Positions 27,819-37,930 of a DNA stretch of 64,000 bases are shown here, piece after piece. The translations under genes and the position numbers were made by a program. Within the stretch, counting starts at the first letter, position 1; each line of letters begins with the position of its first letter. Origin of the DNA: Sipunculus nudus (taxonomy: Eukaryota; Annelida; Sipuncula; Golfingiida; Sipunculidae); assembly GCA_026874595.1 (NCBI GenBank), contig CM049318.1, positions 31,528,956 through 31,592,955 on the forward strand, written 5' to 3'. Under the pieces are notes generated by a model. It was not told the DNA's origin. It ran no database searches and was given only the letters and a program-made list of their open reading frames with translations.

Positions 27819-30458
27819 TCAACGCGTCGCTGGTGCAGCAGCCAGGAGTTCGAAGATGTCATGACTCTGTTTTATATCCCATAGATCCCGCGCGTTTGCC
27901 TCTTGTGCGTCAGCGTCGTTTACCGGAGGCGTGTAGTGTCGCCTGGATATCAGCGTGTGTGGTGAAAAAGCGGGCCCCACATATACAGCCTCCTCGAGAG
28001 CGTAAACCTCACCCCCTTCCCCCGGACACAAATGTGACGGATCGGCCACAGACAGACACCGGACACGGTTCCCCGGATGGGCCAATTGGTGCGCCACAAC
28101 AGCATATGCCACCAACCGAACCTTGTGCATGTGGCAGAGAAACCGTGTTTGCTTCAAACTGTCCAGACGAGTTTGGTTTTCGGCATCACCTGACGACGTC
28201 TGCGCTTCCTGCGCCCGCAACTGCTGCAACAGTTCAAGATACTGTTCCTGCATCACTGGGAACACATCCCCGAAGCGTTCCGCCTGACGTGACCCCAGTG
28301 CTCCCATTTCCGATTTCAAAGTGCAGAACCTCTCAACGTCAGCACGCGCAGACGCGGGGACGCCTCTTGCAGACCAAACAGCGTGCATAACAAATCCCGC
28401 CCTGACGGGACACGCTGTATCCTCGTGCGAGTCCCTTGACATCCACATAGGGCCAAGTTGCAGGGACTTAGTCAGTTCTGAGGCCATCGATATGTTGACA
28501 GTTTCCAGCAGGGGCTCCCCGCAACTGACCTCCCACGCTTCAGCTACACGCGGGCGAGGAACACGGGACGGATCATACGGTGACCCGTCCCCAGGCACAA
28601 GCCAACCATTTTGCAAATCGTCGGGGTTCACGTCTGCTCCCGCCTGCGCGGAAACAACCTCTCGGAAGAGCTGCACTGCTTTGACACATCGTCTGACGGC
28701 GAAAAGTCCTGACAAGATCTCTTGTCCCGTTACGCGGGGCTGCATGCAACAGGACAGGTCTTCTTTCGCCCTGCGCAATTTGCGCAACAGCTTTGCGTGC
28801 CTCGCCCTCACCAGTTTGCGGTGACGTTCGAAAACGCGCTCTCCCACCGATTTCTGGACGGAGTCTATGTCACATGACGTCATCTCCGTAACCAAGGTAT
28901 CGATGTAATCATCAACGCAAGAACGTCCAGGACGTTCATTGTTTCCACATCCAACTGCTTGGTTGCCGACCCCATAACGCCTCCCTGTCACCCGCTCCAA
29001 CATTTGCGCCAAACCCCCGTTGTTGCTACCATCCATGTTAATCCCTTTCAAGATGTCCCACGCAACAGCTTGTGGCGCGTCTTGGACTCCACGGTCCCTA
29101 GCTTTTTTTAACTGCTCCTTGATCCTAGTCTCGTGTTTGCGGGCTTCAAGCTCGGCCTGAGCGTCCATGGCCGCAAACTCGTTCCCCACGAGCTCTTCGA
29201 CAGTCAACCCGTAGACGGGAACCGTGTACATGAGAACGGCATTGCCCGCGTAATGACCCTCGGTTTGCACGTCAGTGTCGCCGCGTTCACCACACCATCT
29301 AAAAATATCAGCCGAATTCCGCCAATGCGAGTCTATTTCCGAACGGGCGCGCCTCATGTTTTCCAACAACAGACGGGTCTTTTCTGCCACATGACTGTTA
29401 CCCAGTCGCAGCTCCTTGAGGAGCCTGTCGTCTGCGCCAGAGGTGTTCCCGAAACCACAGTAATACCTGTCTTCAGTGGGGTCGACAGAGTTTATAGGAC
29501 GTGGAGAACCGGCAGCCAGTGCCATGTCAGGAGCGTTAGGCAACTGGTTGACCGCGGCCACACGTTCGCCATCACCTGCAGGAGCAGCTCCATCTCTGCT
29601 TCGCTCCCGTTGACATGACCCGCTTCCTGCCGGCACATTTAACGTCTGGAAAAGATCATGCCCCGTGTCACATGACACAATATGAGAACAGTTACTGGCA
29701 CCTAACCTGGTTTGTTCAGGTGGGTCGGCCCCTGCACGGGACCCATCTTGCGCGAGGGAATACGCAAAGGCCTGAGCGGAAACACATGCTAAACAACCCA
29801 GGCTCATATCCAACAGGTGGGGAGGCAATACCCAAACTGAAACAAACAGTTTCGCACATACTTCCTCTAGCTCTCCGAGGGCGGTAATAACCTCTTCCAG
29901 GGGTGTGCTGTAAAAAGCGAAATCAAGGTCCCAACAGCATTTCTGCATCTCGTGCACCGTCCATGCAGTGTTACTGCCCGTTGTGTGCCAAAACCGACAG
30001 TCCTCTGTCCGAAGCACAGAACGGAAGTATTTCTGACACAGCGACTCAACCTGCTGTTCCGTCAAGCCCTGGTTTCTACCACACCTCGCGTCTCGCTGCA
30101 TGTCTTGAGAGTTACGAACGTATTCTTCCAGACAGGAAGCAACGTGATCCATCTCGAGGGACAGTCGCGGCAAGAGCATGGACAGTCCGTACGTGACACG
30201 CGATAAAGAACAATGCAGACTTTCACGCACAAAAAATGACATTTCCTTTGCCACACACGCGTTTGACCGCAAGCGTGGCAAACTCTGAAGCATAAGATCA
30301 GGATACACATGTTTTGATACGTTCACATCGATCAGCGCCGTCAACGTGTCCGCCCACAACCTGAGCCACTCTGTAGAATCCGCGCATTCGAGCGGGTGCC
30401 CGACAGCTACACCGCGCTCCTGCACCGTGTGTGCCGATCGGTCGTCTGAGGAAGCCAT
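27819..30458 (-). CDS. Large unknown protein with central coiled coil
   Basis: An 879-residue protein with no signal peptide or membrane segment. Residues 1-240 are helical. A flexible Ser/Gly/Pro region covers about 240-330. A long charged helical region, including a probable coiled coil (AELEARKHETRIKEQLKKAR), spans about 445-590, and a second Gln/Glu-rich helix lies near 740-785 (EQYLELLQQLRAQEAQ). The C-terminal part has the aromatic/proline stretch SPHTLISRRHYTPPVN. The size and helical nature would suit a portal or a capsid-associated or tegument protein, but no diagnostic motif is visible. The ATG at 30458 faces the divergent gene at 30535 across 76 bases. Confidence 0.7.
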   Translation of the reverse strand: MASSDDRSAHTVQERGVAVGHPLECADSTEWLRLWADTLTALIDVNVSKHVYPDLMLQSLPRLRSNACVAKEMSFFVRESLHCSLSRVTYGLSMLLPRLSLEMDHVASCLEEYVRNSQDMQRDARCGRNQGLTEQQVESLCQKYFRSVLRTEDCRFWHTTGSNTAWTVHEMQKCCWDLDFAFYSTPLEEVITALGELEEVCAKLFVSVWVLPPHLLDMSLGCLACVSAQAFAYSLAQDGSRAGADPPEQTRLGASNCSHIVSCDTGHDLFQTLNVPAGSGSCQRERSRDGAAPAGDGERVAAVNQLPNAPDMALAAGSPRPINSVDPTEDRYYCGFGNTSGADDRLLKELRLGNSHVAEKTRLLLENMRRARSEIDSHWRNSADIFRWCGERGDTDVQTEGHYAGNAVLMYTVPVYGLTVEELVGNEFAAMDAQAELEARKHETRIKEQLKKARDRGVQDAPQAVAWDILKGINMDGSNNGGLAQMLERVTGRRYGVGNQAVGCGNNERPGRSCVDDYIDTLVTEMTSCDIDSVQKSVGERVFERHRKLVRARHAKLLRKLRRAKEDLSCCMQPRVTGQEILSGLFAVRRCVKAVQLFREVVSAQAGADVNPDDLQNGWLVPGDGSPYDPSRVPRPRVAEAWEVSCGEPLLETVNISMASELTKSLQLGPMWMSRDSHEDTACPVRAGFVMHAVWSARGVPASARADVERFCTLKSEMGALGSRQAERFGDVFPVMQEQYLELLQQLRAQEAQTSSGDAENQTRLDSLKQTRFLCHMHKVRLVAYAVVAHQLAHPGNRVRCLSVADPSHLCPGEGGEVYALEEAVYVGPAFSPHTLISRRHYTPPVNDADAQEANARDLWDIKQSHDIFELLAAAPATR

Positions 30459-30534
30459 AGTGTTTCACCGATTGTTCTTTTTTTTTAAAAGTCAACTCAG
30501 GCCGGACATCGGCCTCCGATCACCCAAATAAGGC

Positions 30535-31830
30535 ATGGCGGACAGAAACCTTGGGGTTATACCTCTGTCTCCGTGGACCACATTCAACACACAGGAACAG
30601 ACCCTGTCGCATGACCATGCGTCTGCCGGTTGCAAACGTTCGGATAACGTGAACGTCAATGCAATAAAGAGCGCCCTTACAGTATGCTCATACAACCTCG
30701 GGGCCCCTGTGTCGATCATCCCGACAGGACTGTCGAAGCGTGAAGACGGGACACGTTCACGTCTACCTGACGGTTCAGAACGCAGAGAAGGGTTTATGGT
30801 AGTGTCATGCCCAGGAAACACGCACAAAGCACGAGAAGTTCCCGCCAACTCCAACACAAGCCTTCCAATGGTCGTGAAGGTGGAAGAAGAAGGCGTACAA
30901 GCTTTGACACTGGAACATTCACTTTTCCCAGACAACCCTGATGAAATACCTGATAACTGCAACGGGGAAAAATATTCAACAGACCAGCGTTGCAAACTGC
31001 GCCCTGTCACACAGGACAACCACGGACCACCGGCGCGCGCTATACGTGTCGCAGCCCGTAACCCCTTAGCTCAAGTGGTTGGAACTCCCCATACGTTCAA
31101 ACACGCAAACAGTTGGATGTCACTAAGCGCACGCCGCGACATAGTGGAACATCTGGTCGATGCCGCCGGCTTCAAGAACATACCCGTATCAGAGGGTTTG
31201 TCAGAGGCATTGCGGGTGGTTTACACGGAGGCCCGCTGCACCCTACCAACGTGTGTCGCCTCAGCGTATATGCGGAAGTCGTCGCGTATGCAAGGGACTT
31301 CGCATCCACGTGGACTTGTCGCCCTGCCAGCGAAATTGTTCGACGTAAGCTTAGCGGTCACAAATCACGTTCGTTTACTGGAATGTTTCAACATTGTTCT
31401 TTTCATGTACGAATTTCTGCAGCAGGCCAGAGATCCCTCCCAGTTACCGTCACAACGTTTTGCTTTCGTGTCAGGCGACAGAAACGAACAGCTGCACTGC
31501 GAAGACCTGCTCGTCAGATTACCGTGCATGCTGTGCTTGTTGGCGCAACACAACCGCGTGTGGAACCCGGACTTGGTCAGCGCCGACCTGAACGCCGTGG
31601 AAATCGCACGTTCAACAGCATGGGACGTAGACCAGGACCCACCCAACCCTGATACATTGAGCGTGGGAATGGACGCACTGCCAGACGGCCCATGCGTGTA
31701 CGTGGACGACATGCCTTCTGACTGTTTTTTACAGGGCGTGTTTACTAACCGGTTATCGCACGTGACGTGCCAGTTAACAAACCGCTTGTATATGATTCAA
31801 AACATCGCGGACCACTGCCATTTCGAATGA
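30535..31830 (+). CDS. Unknown 431-residue protein
   Basis: Residues 1-165 are hydrophilic and probably disordered. Residues 170-431 look globular, with Leu-rich helices (LLECFNIVLFMYEFLQQAR) and a Cys-containing segment (LPCMLCLLAQHNRVW). No known motif. Its stop overlaps the start of the next gene in an ATGA arrangement (31827-31830), which suggests co-transcription and perhaps coupled translation with the OB-fold-like protein. Confidence 0.7.
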   Translation: MADRNLGVIPLSPWTTFNTQEQTLSHDHASAGCKRSDNVNVNAIKSALTVCSYNLGAPVSIIPTGLSKREDGTRSRLPDGSERREGFMVVSCPGNTHKAREVPANSNTSLPMVVKVEEEGVQALTLEHSLFPDNPDEIPDNCNGEKYSTDQRCKLRPVTQDNHGPPARAIRVAARNPLAQVVGTPHTFKHANSWMSLSARRDIVEHLVDAAGFKNIPVSEGLSEALRVVYTEARCTLPTCVASAYMRKSSRMQGTSHPRGLVALPAKLFDVSLAVTNHVRLLECFNIVLFMYEFLQQARDPSQLPSQRFAFVSGDRNEQLHCEDLLVRLPCMLCLLAQHNRVWNPDLVSADLNAVEIARSTAWDVDQDPPNPDTLSVGMDALPDGPCVYVDDMPSDCFLQGVFTNRLSHVTCQLTNRLYMIQNIADHCHFE

Positions 31831-32963
31831 CTTATCCGCGACAGAAACACAATAACATGGCTCAATGCGAAGCCATTTCGAACTTAGACACCGGCGTTCC
31901 CGGCGCTGCTGTCACCGTCGCAATGTATTCAAGCACCGGTGGGAATTTCCGAGCCGTCGTTTACGACTCAGAGGGGACGTGTGTCGTGTTAAACGTTTCC
32001 GATGGTCAACAAATCGAACAGTGGGCACCCGGAGAATGGTACCGTGTGTCTGGCAATTTCAAGCGTATCTGCAACGGCCTTGTTTTGAGTGTGAAAGGAT
32101 TCGTGTGGGAGCGTCACCATCCGCCTACCAGTTGGTCGGAACTGACGTCTCAACAGCTCAATCTGAGGCGGTTACGTATAGCAGAAACCTGTAAAGAATT
32201 ACTGACAAAAGACCAGCACGAAAACGGCACCTCATTCTGTGACATACCAGCCCCCGGCCGGTTTAAGTGTCACGTGGACGAGCACATAACAGTCGTCGGT
32301 CGCGTACAACTAATAGAAGATTCTGAAACTAGTAAATCAAAAAGGAAGATACGTACTCTCACAGCCGTTTTACCGGAAGGGGCATCTTTCGAGTGCGTCT
32401 TGTTCGACCCACCCGAACAATTTCCACACATGCATGAACCAGCGGACATGCTCCTCCTCGTACGTGACACCTTGCTGACGAAAAGAAACAACACTTACCG
32501 CTTGTGTCCCCGTCTCTCGTGGCACGCTGTGATAGTACCAGCCGCACAAACTCATGACTTTTTCGTTGCCAGGTATGGTGACGTGGGCGATGACGCGCAG
32601 CATGACACGCAGCCTCCCGGTCGTACACCATCATTCTTTAACCCTGCAGCCGTCCCCTGCAACGGGAAAATAACACATGTAACACACCCAGGCGACACAC
32701 AAATATGGGAAGGTCTCTGCAAGGTCACATTACACCTGACGGAGAGATACGGTGACTGTGAAAAGGGAGCATCATTTGAATTGAGGTGCGACCCGTCGAT
32801 GCTGTCGGACGCCGAAGTCCTCCCTCCTTTCTGTGAACTTTCGTTGGACGACGAATGCGACAGCGAAATTATATCACAAATCGTGCCACCAGCCGACGTG
32901 TCCTGTTACTTGTACGGAGACGTCATTTGCGCGCTTGGGCTTTCAATCGACGCACAGGACTAA
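31827..32963 (+). CDS. OB-fold-like protein, possible single-stranded DNA binder
   Basis: A 378-residue protein whose ATG at 31827 overlaps the preceding TGA. A second ATG at 31857 (MAQCEAIS) is an alternative, and the frame is open upstream from a GTG at 31767. Residues 15-90 have the strand pattern of an OB-fold of RPA type: VTVAMYSS, then FRAVVYDSEGTCVVLNV, then GEWYRVSGNFKRICNGLVLSV. A second beta-rich block (about 150-250: ITVVGRVQLIEDS ... RTLTAVLPEGASFECVLF ... DMLLLVRDT) repeats this pattern. Nothing enzymatic is visible. A role in handling single-stranded DNA near the replication genes is an inference from fold pattern only; a structure prediction would decide it. Confidence 0.65.
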   Translation: MTYPRQKHNNMAQCEAISNLDTGVPGAAVTVAMYSSTGGNFRAVVYDSEGTCVVLNVSDGQQIEQWAPGEWYRVSGNFKRICNGLVLSVKGFVWERHHPPTSWSELTSQQLNLRRLRIAETCKELLTKDQHENGTSFCDIPAPGRFKCHVDEHITVVGRVQLIEDSETSKSKRKIRTLTAVLPEGASFECVLFDPPEQFPHMHEPADMLLLVRDTLLTKRNNTYRLCPRLSWHAVIVPAAQTHDFFVARYGDVGDDAQHDTQPPGRTPSFFNPAAVPCNGKITHVTHPGDTQIWEGLCKVTLHLTERYGDCEKGASFELRCDPSMLSDAEVLPPFCELSLDDECDSEIISQIVPPADVSCYLYGDVICALGLSIDAQD

Positions 32964-33158
32964 CCTCCACGGAGAAGGGTCGGGATATTTGTAAATACTG
33001 CATTTTTCAGTCTCCGTGTAAGACGGTGTAACAGTTCATTACATTTTACCCGGAATAGTGACACGATTTCAGTGCTGAGGGCGATCCGTTTGGCTAACGA
33101 CCAGAGCATCGCGCGGTTTGTATTTCCGGTCGGCCAGGTCACGATAAAAAAACCAAGG

Positions 33159-33326
33159 ATGCAGTGTAAGCCGCACGACCTGAGTGTGTCAGCCCTTTTG
33201 TACCTTGCCCGGGGACGTCGCCTCCGCAAATGTTACTGGGGTGCCATGATTTTTTTACTGTTCGGACTGACCTGTACAATGATTGGACTCGGTGTGGCGT
33301 ACAACAGGTTGTGTAGGAAAATATGA
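33159..33326 (+). CDS. Small C-terminally anchored membrane protein
   Basis: A 55-residue frame starting at the ATG at 33159; upstream extension lacks an ATG. A basic segment (ARGRRLRKC) precedes one hydrophobic span of about 22 residues (YWGAMIFLLFGLTCTMIGLG) and a short tail. Such single-pass proteins are common in herpesviruses, but I cannot name the family, and its small size keeps confidence moderate. Confidence 0.45.
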   Translation: MQCKPHDLSVSALLYLARGRRLRKCYWGAMIFLLFGLTCTMIGLGVAYNRLCRKI

Positions 33327-33428
33327 CCCAACGTTTAGTCGTGACAAATAGTATGCTATTAAACACAGCTGACATTTTGTTATTTGAGAAATGTAACGTG
33401 CGGTCGATATGATATCTGCGGGCGCAAC

Positions 33429-34463
33429 ATGAAATACATACACCATCGCGCACAAACAGAAGACAGAGGAAACGGATTTCAGCTAAATGTTTCTGACATT
33501 TATTCGATGAAACTGCGGGCAGCATTAAACCATGCAGAGTCACGTGAGAGTACAAAGTACTCCATCTACAACAGGAATACCAATACAAAAGTCGGGTTGC
33601 AGAAATATAAGTACCCAGTGAACAAGATGCCTTCACACCCACCAGATGCCGTGCCCCTCCTCACGTGCAAGATGTCGCTGTTCGGTTTACGCAACGAAAC
33701 ATCCAACCGCACATGCCGCAGGTCTCGCCTGCTCAGGTGGTGTACAGCAATATACAAGTGTGTCACATCGATAACGTGCAAACCTTGCCCTGCCACAACA
33801 GCGTATTGTATATTCATATTTGATATGGCCAGGCACATGCCGGTCTGCCGCGTACCAACGCTCGTGAGGTTCAAACGACAGGTATTCCCCCGGTTATTAA
33901 CAGCTTCGCCGGTCGATTTCGGATCCCTCGTGTACACGTGGGAAATTATCGCACGACACAACAGCTGGTTGACCGGTGTCCCGGGATACAATCCACAACA
34001 GCGGGAAGCGGATATTTCCCATATCGCATCCGCTGCGTACAGGACAGCCGTGTGTGCGATAGAAACCGCCTGTGCTAAAGAAGACGCCGAAATCAGCAAA
34101 ACGGAATATGCTGTTGGACAGGGACGGGGGTTTTCAACGTGTATGAAGATGTTGTACCCACGGCTGCATCCTCTGGATGCCTGTAACCCTGAGACCGGTT
34201 TGATAGACCCGGAGAGGGCATTGTCAACACGACCCGTGACCCGCTGGAGAGGTGCACCCGTTTGTGAAAACAGCACTCCGCCGGAAGACACGCGTGCCCC
34301 AAAGGTGACAGTATTAAAAACGTGGCAGTCGCTCCTGACGGGCGCAGTCATTGCAGACGTACGAGTAACGATGGGCAAAGCGGATGGGCATGTCGGTTTT
34401 AAACCACGACGTGTTACAGTCTCTGCAACCTCTGGCGCCCATCAGCTTACGACGGAGAACTGA
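33429..34463 (+). CDS. Unknown protein, start uncertain
   Basis: The frame is open from about 33384 and ends at 34463, overlapping the next gene by 80 bases. Candidate starts are ATG 33429 (344 residues) and ATG 33627 (278 residues). The region before 33627 is more AT-rich and less protein-like, so the shorter form may be right. From 33627 the protein begins MPSHPPDAVPLL, then is Cys-rich (RTCRRSRLLRWCTAIYKC), then has a helical domain (ADISHIASAAYRTAVCAIE). A 270-codon frame exists on the opposite strand over the same bases but lacks a well-placed ATG and opposes its neighbours. No family recognised. Confidence 0.55.
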   Translation: MKYIHHRAQTEDRGNGFQLNVSDIYSMKLRAALNHAESRESTKYSIYNRNTNTKVGLQKYKYPVNKMPSHPPDAVPLLTCKMSLFGLRNETSNRTCRRSRLLRWCTAIYKCVTSITCKPCPATTAYCIFIFDMARHMPVCRVPTLVRFKRQVFPRLLTASPVDFGSLVYTWEIIARHNSWLTGVPGYNPQQREADISHIASAAYRTAVCAIETACAKEDAEISKTEYAVGQGRGFSTCMKMLYPRLHPLDACNPETGLIDPERALSTRPVTRWRGAPVCENSTPPEDTRAPKVTVLKTWQSLLTGAVIADVRVTMGKADGHVGFKPRRVTVSATSGAHQLTTEN

Positions 34464-35571
34464 GGCCGGCAACGGAGAATCTCTCGGTGCGAGACAAAGG
34501 CGGGAAGAATCGGAATCGATATCATCTGTGCCACATACACATGTAGTCCACCCCGACACCCCACGTACCATCGACGAAGACGCCGCACTGGGACTGTGGA
34601 GCCTGGAAAGACATCTCATTTGGTGGGGCACCCGTGAACTCGGTCGGTTGGATAAAAAAACGGAAGCAACCTTGAACGAGAAGCGATTACCGCAGGACGT
34701 GACACGTGACGATAATCACATTCCATACACGGCAGGCGAACTGACACCGCACGTACCGAAGTACCTGGCAAGCTTATCGGAACAAGCGGACTTTATCCCT
34801 CGCCTGGCAGCAAGCCGCAGACACCTGCAGCAGCTGAGCGCTTCGGGTGTTCACGAGGCCGACGTTTACAAACTATCTCTCACGAGGCTTTTGCAAAGCA
34901 CCTACTGGAAGACGATGTCGCGTGAGACACCAGGCGTGTCACACCTCGCTGATGAACGTACCACAGACAGCGTACACTTCGAGGAAAGTGATCGTCCACG
35001 CAAACAACGTAAGGATACAATGAGATACCTCCGCACGTCAGTGAACAGTTACCTGAAAGCCGCGAGAAACGCGGTCCTGAAGACATACGCCGATACGGAA
35101 CACGTATTCAGGAACAGGCGGACACACCAGATAACCTGTGAGAGGCAGGTACGGAAATTGGCCTGGATCCATCTGATATCAGACTTGTGTTACGGTTGCA
35201 GTTACAATGAAATGCTTGACATCTTCAACGGGGTTATGAAACGCATGGGGCACGGGTGCATGCTGACATGCCGTCTATCTTGCAGCGTCTGCCAGGAGAA
35301 TTGTGAGGAAGCTGCACGCGATCACCCGAAGAAAAGCGGGCAGGCGGAATACGTGGTGTTCAGCCAGTGCGAACATTACGTGTGCCTTGCGTGTTACAAA
35401 AAAATGGCACAAGTACATACAGACAACAGAGCGAGAGGAGTAGCAACCACTGAACACATTCCGTGCCCGCAGTGCCGCACGCCAGTGCGACTCGTGTCAA
35501 CCATAAAGTGGCGACCGATGGACTCTCGTTCCTGCGTGCAGGTCGTAGCTGACGGCCATTATTTCACATGA
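34384..35571 (+). CDS. RING-finger protein (C-terminal RING), possible E3 ubiquitin ligase
   Basis: A 395-residue protein. A C3HC4-like RING lies at the C-terminus: CSVC at 300-303, QCEH with Cys329 and His331, CLAC at 334-337, and CPQC at 361-364, followed by RTPVRL. The spacing between the second and third pairs is longer than in compact RINGs. Residues 1-290 are hydrophilic and helical with basic patches (RPRKQRKDT) and no second domain I can name. RING proteins of large DNA viruses usually act as ubiquitin ligases or transactivators, often in the nucleus; which applies here is inference. The start overlaps the previous frame by 80 bases, and an in-frame ATG at 34390 is equivalent. Confidence 0.75.
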   Translation: MGMSVLNHDVLQSLQPLAPISLRRRTEAGNGESLGARQRREESESISSVPHTHVVHPDTPRTIDEDAALGLWSLERHLIWWGTRELGRLDKKTEATLNEKRLPQDVTRDDNHIPYTAGELTPHVPKYLASLSEQADFIPRLAASRRHLQQLSASGVHEADVYKLSLTRLLQSTYWKTMSRETPGVSHLADERTTDSVHFEESDRPRKQRKDTMRYLRTSVNSYLKAARNAVLKTYADTEHVFRNRRTHQITCERQVRKLAWIHLISDLCYGCSYNEMLDIFNGVMKRMGHGCMLTCRLSCSVCQENCEEAARDHPKKSGQAEYVVFSQCEHYVCLACYKKMAQVHTDNRARGVATTEHIPCPQCRTPVRLVSTIKWRPMDSRSCVQVVADGHYFT

Positions 35572-35614
35572 CGTGTACGGGTGATATTTGCCTGAACCAG
35601 CCAGATTGCGCAAC

Positions 35615-35757
35615 GCCTATTGGCGCAAACATTTTCTACGTGCAGGTGCAAGTACGGCGTGACGTCAGCACGCGGGTCATGCTTAGACAAGCAATTTCTG
35701 AGAGCGCCTATTGGCTGGTTTTGGCCGCCTGTTTGTCCTTGCCGTGAACATATTTAA
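35615..35757 (+). promoter_or_regulatory. Promoter with two CCAAT-type elements and a TATA-like box
   Basis: The 10-mer GCCTATTGGC occurs twice, at 35615-35624 and 35705-35714. Its core ATTGG is an inverted CCAAT box and each copy is near-palindromic. A TATA-like CATATTTAAC at 35748-35757 follows, and the next ATG is at 35841. The arrangement looks like a host-factor (NF-Y)-responsive promoter for the 35841-37307 gene. Confidence 0.55.
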
Positions 35758-35840
35758 CCGGTTCCCCGTTACAGATCAGACACACTTTGTTACTGCAAGT
35801 CTAACTGTGCGCACAAGGTGCCACAACAACAAGACAAAGG

Positions 35841-37307
35841 ATGGCAGACCGTCTGCACAGTGTTCCATTCGTTCCGATCAACATATATTCAAGAGCAGAT
35901 GTGGAAGGAGGACTGCTACCGGGTATGTCTGCGCGTTTACGTGTTCGTGATAACAAAGCACGTGTACTCATCAAAGCACTCAACTGGTCAACCCAACAGA
36001 TGTGGCGTGACCAGGAAAGACTGAGATCAAGTGCAGACGGTGAGCACCGGTTACCGTCGCCCCTGTGTATGAAGACATGGGAAACAATGATGCGCGACAT
36101 GTCGCGGTTCACGTTGGATTCCTCACACACCGACAACTGCAGGACATTGAAGGAATCAGGAGTCTCCTTGAAAACCGTAGAGGGGATCTGTCAGATGCAC
36201 GACATAGAGTGGCTGTTCACGGGTCCCGAGGGTGAGATGACTTTTGATCTGTCTGGCAATCACAGTGCGCTCGGTCAATATGGTGTTGCGTACCTGCTGT
36301 ACCTGCTGTGGCACATGGGATACACCGTAAACGCGCCCCTGACCTGCTTGGAAGCAGGTTTACTGAGTGTGCACCAGATACAACAGATTCCCATCCTTAA
36401 CACGAAAACAGGGGAACCCGCTGAAGCAAACCCGCAGACTGTTTACCGACCGTGTGTGAAACACGTGATTTCGAACGAAGGACACCTGTTCCAACAGATA
36501 TGCTGCATGCCCGTTGTGGATGTAACGTCTCACCGGTACACCGAACGTCAGGTGCGCGATCCGCCGCAGACAATGCTCCGCAAGGCGTCAAGGGTTCACA
36601 TTCGTAACGTGTGTATGCTGCATATCGGAAAACACGTCAGCACGAAAGTATCACTGCTGACGGCAAAACAAATACCGCGCCGCAAAGACATCTTTCGCAT
36701 CCTGTGCGACACCTGGCGCTCAATGGGGGAATGTTTCCAAATGCCCACCAAGCTGGGTACCGATATGCCTGCTTTGTCAGAGGGAACAGACCACGACAAG
36801 CAACCACACATCATGCTGAACGCCCTGGTTCACGTGCTCGGATGTAAGCTCCAGAAAACAATGTACGCAGTCAGAGGGAAAAGGACACACAGTGAAAAGA
36901 CTGACGTCCACCGGCTCGTACTGGAGATACCAGAGGAAAAGATATTGTCACTGCGGAACGCCAGGTTCATTAGTTTCACGTTGTTTTACATGTGGTTCTC
37001 CTTGGGATGGGAGTTGGAACTCGCCAACTGCGACGCCGCGACCGGAATGTTCACGCTCGTACGCACGCAATACGCAAAAATTGATAGAAAAACGTACAAC
37101 GTCGGATGCGTCGCCACCCCGTACGGCAAGTGGGTTTACGCGTGCACGAACAGCTGCAACACATGTTTGGCTGGCACAGGTACCGGGCACACGTATCAAA
37201 GTGTATGGAAAGTGAGAGCTGCAACAGAACCAGACGTCGTCCAAGCGAAATCTGTAAGACTGGTCGCGGGTCCAAACGATACCCGGCGCACCTCATGCTG
37301 TCCGTGA
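35841..37307 (+). CDS. Unknown 488-residue protein, possibly two diverged repeats
   Basis: It starts at an ATG about 85 bases after a TATA-like box. It is globular, with no membrane span or signal peptide. Two hydrophobic/aromatic blocks may be related: AYLLYLLWHMGYTVNA (about residues 150-165) and FTLFYMWFSLGWELEL (about 379-394). Each is followed by a Cys-containing region. If real, the protein would be a diverged tandem duplication; I hold this loosely. The stop is followed by AATAAA at 37463. No function assigned. Confidence 0.7.
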   Translation: MADRLHSVPFVPINIYSRADVEGGLLPGMSARLRVRDNKARVLIKALNWSTQQMWRDQERLRSSADGEHRLPSPLCMKTWETMMRDMSRFTLDSSHTDNCRTLKESGVSLKTVEGICQMHDIEWLFTGPEGEMTFDLSGNHSALGQYGVAYLLYLLWHMGYTVNAPLTCLEAGLLSVHQIQQIPILNTKTGEPAEANPQTVYRPCVKHVISNEGHLFQQICCMPVVDVTSHRYTERQVRDPPQTMLRKASRVHIRNVCMLHIGKHVSTKVSLLTAKQIPRRKDIFRILCDTWRSMGECFQMPTKLGTDMPALSEGTDHDKQPHIMLNALVHVLGCKLQKTMYAVRGKRTHSEKTDVHRLVLEIPEEKILSLRNARFISFTLFYMWFSLGWELELANCDAATGMFTLVRTQYAKIDRKTYNVGCVATPYGKWVYACTNSCNTCLAGTGTGHTYQSVWKVRAATEPDVVQAKSVRLVAGPNDTRRTSCCP

Positions 37308-37930
37308 TCGAAACATTTGACCGGCTTCGTAATGGCTGCGTGTAAGTGAAAGGACTTGTGTGAAGGACTTGTGTTAAAATTGTCATGTATTATATTCATG
37401 TATTGAATTGGTTACAGTGTATTTTGTGTTTCAGTTTTTCTTGACGTTTACTAGTTAGTTTTAATAAACAATATGTACTTGGTTGAACGTGTTTGTTTCG
37501 TTTGATGATGCCCTGCGCGAATCAAGATGGGACTGAAACATGTATGTCTGTACAAACGGAACGTAGCAAATACCTCCCCTCACAATTTGTAAAAACAATC
37601 TAACGTTTGATCATGTATGCTCAAATCCAGATAGCAGGTCCCTAACCCTCTCCCTTCCCTGATTATTGCAACACGGATTGCCCGGCTGAAGCTTTTGTAA
37701 ACTGATGTCATACCACTCAAATGCGTTTCGCTCACCATTCCTCTCCCCGACCCTGCCCGCCACTATCCCTGTCTTCATTGAAACACGTGTATGGGCGTAA
37801 CGATGTTCTGGTTATCTAGGTCAGTATTTGCATACACAGCAGTGGCTCCCATGACAACCGACACCGCCTCGCAGCATGTGTTGTGACATGCGGGCCATCA
37901 CATTAGCAAATATTGCCCTGCACAGATGAC
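37308..37930. other. Intergenic region before the transposase-like gene
   Basis: It contains the AATAAA at 37463-37468 of the upstream gene and a long stretch with no convincing frame. If the transposase gene was delivered by an element, its left end should lie here, but I could not find a matching terminal inverted repeat by eye. Confidence 0.4.
37463..37468 (+). terminator. Poly(A) signal AATAAA
   Basis: About 155 bases after the stop at 37307, followed by T/G-rich sequence. Confidence 0.5.

Noticed and set aside
27833-28824. Two long plus-strand frames inside the 879-residue gene
   Set aside because: Antisense shadows with proline- and arginine-rich, low-information composition and no promoter.
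33566-34378. 270-codon frame on the minus strand
   Set aside because: No ATG at its start, opposite to its neighbours, and overlapped by a plus-strand frame that chains into the RING gene.
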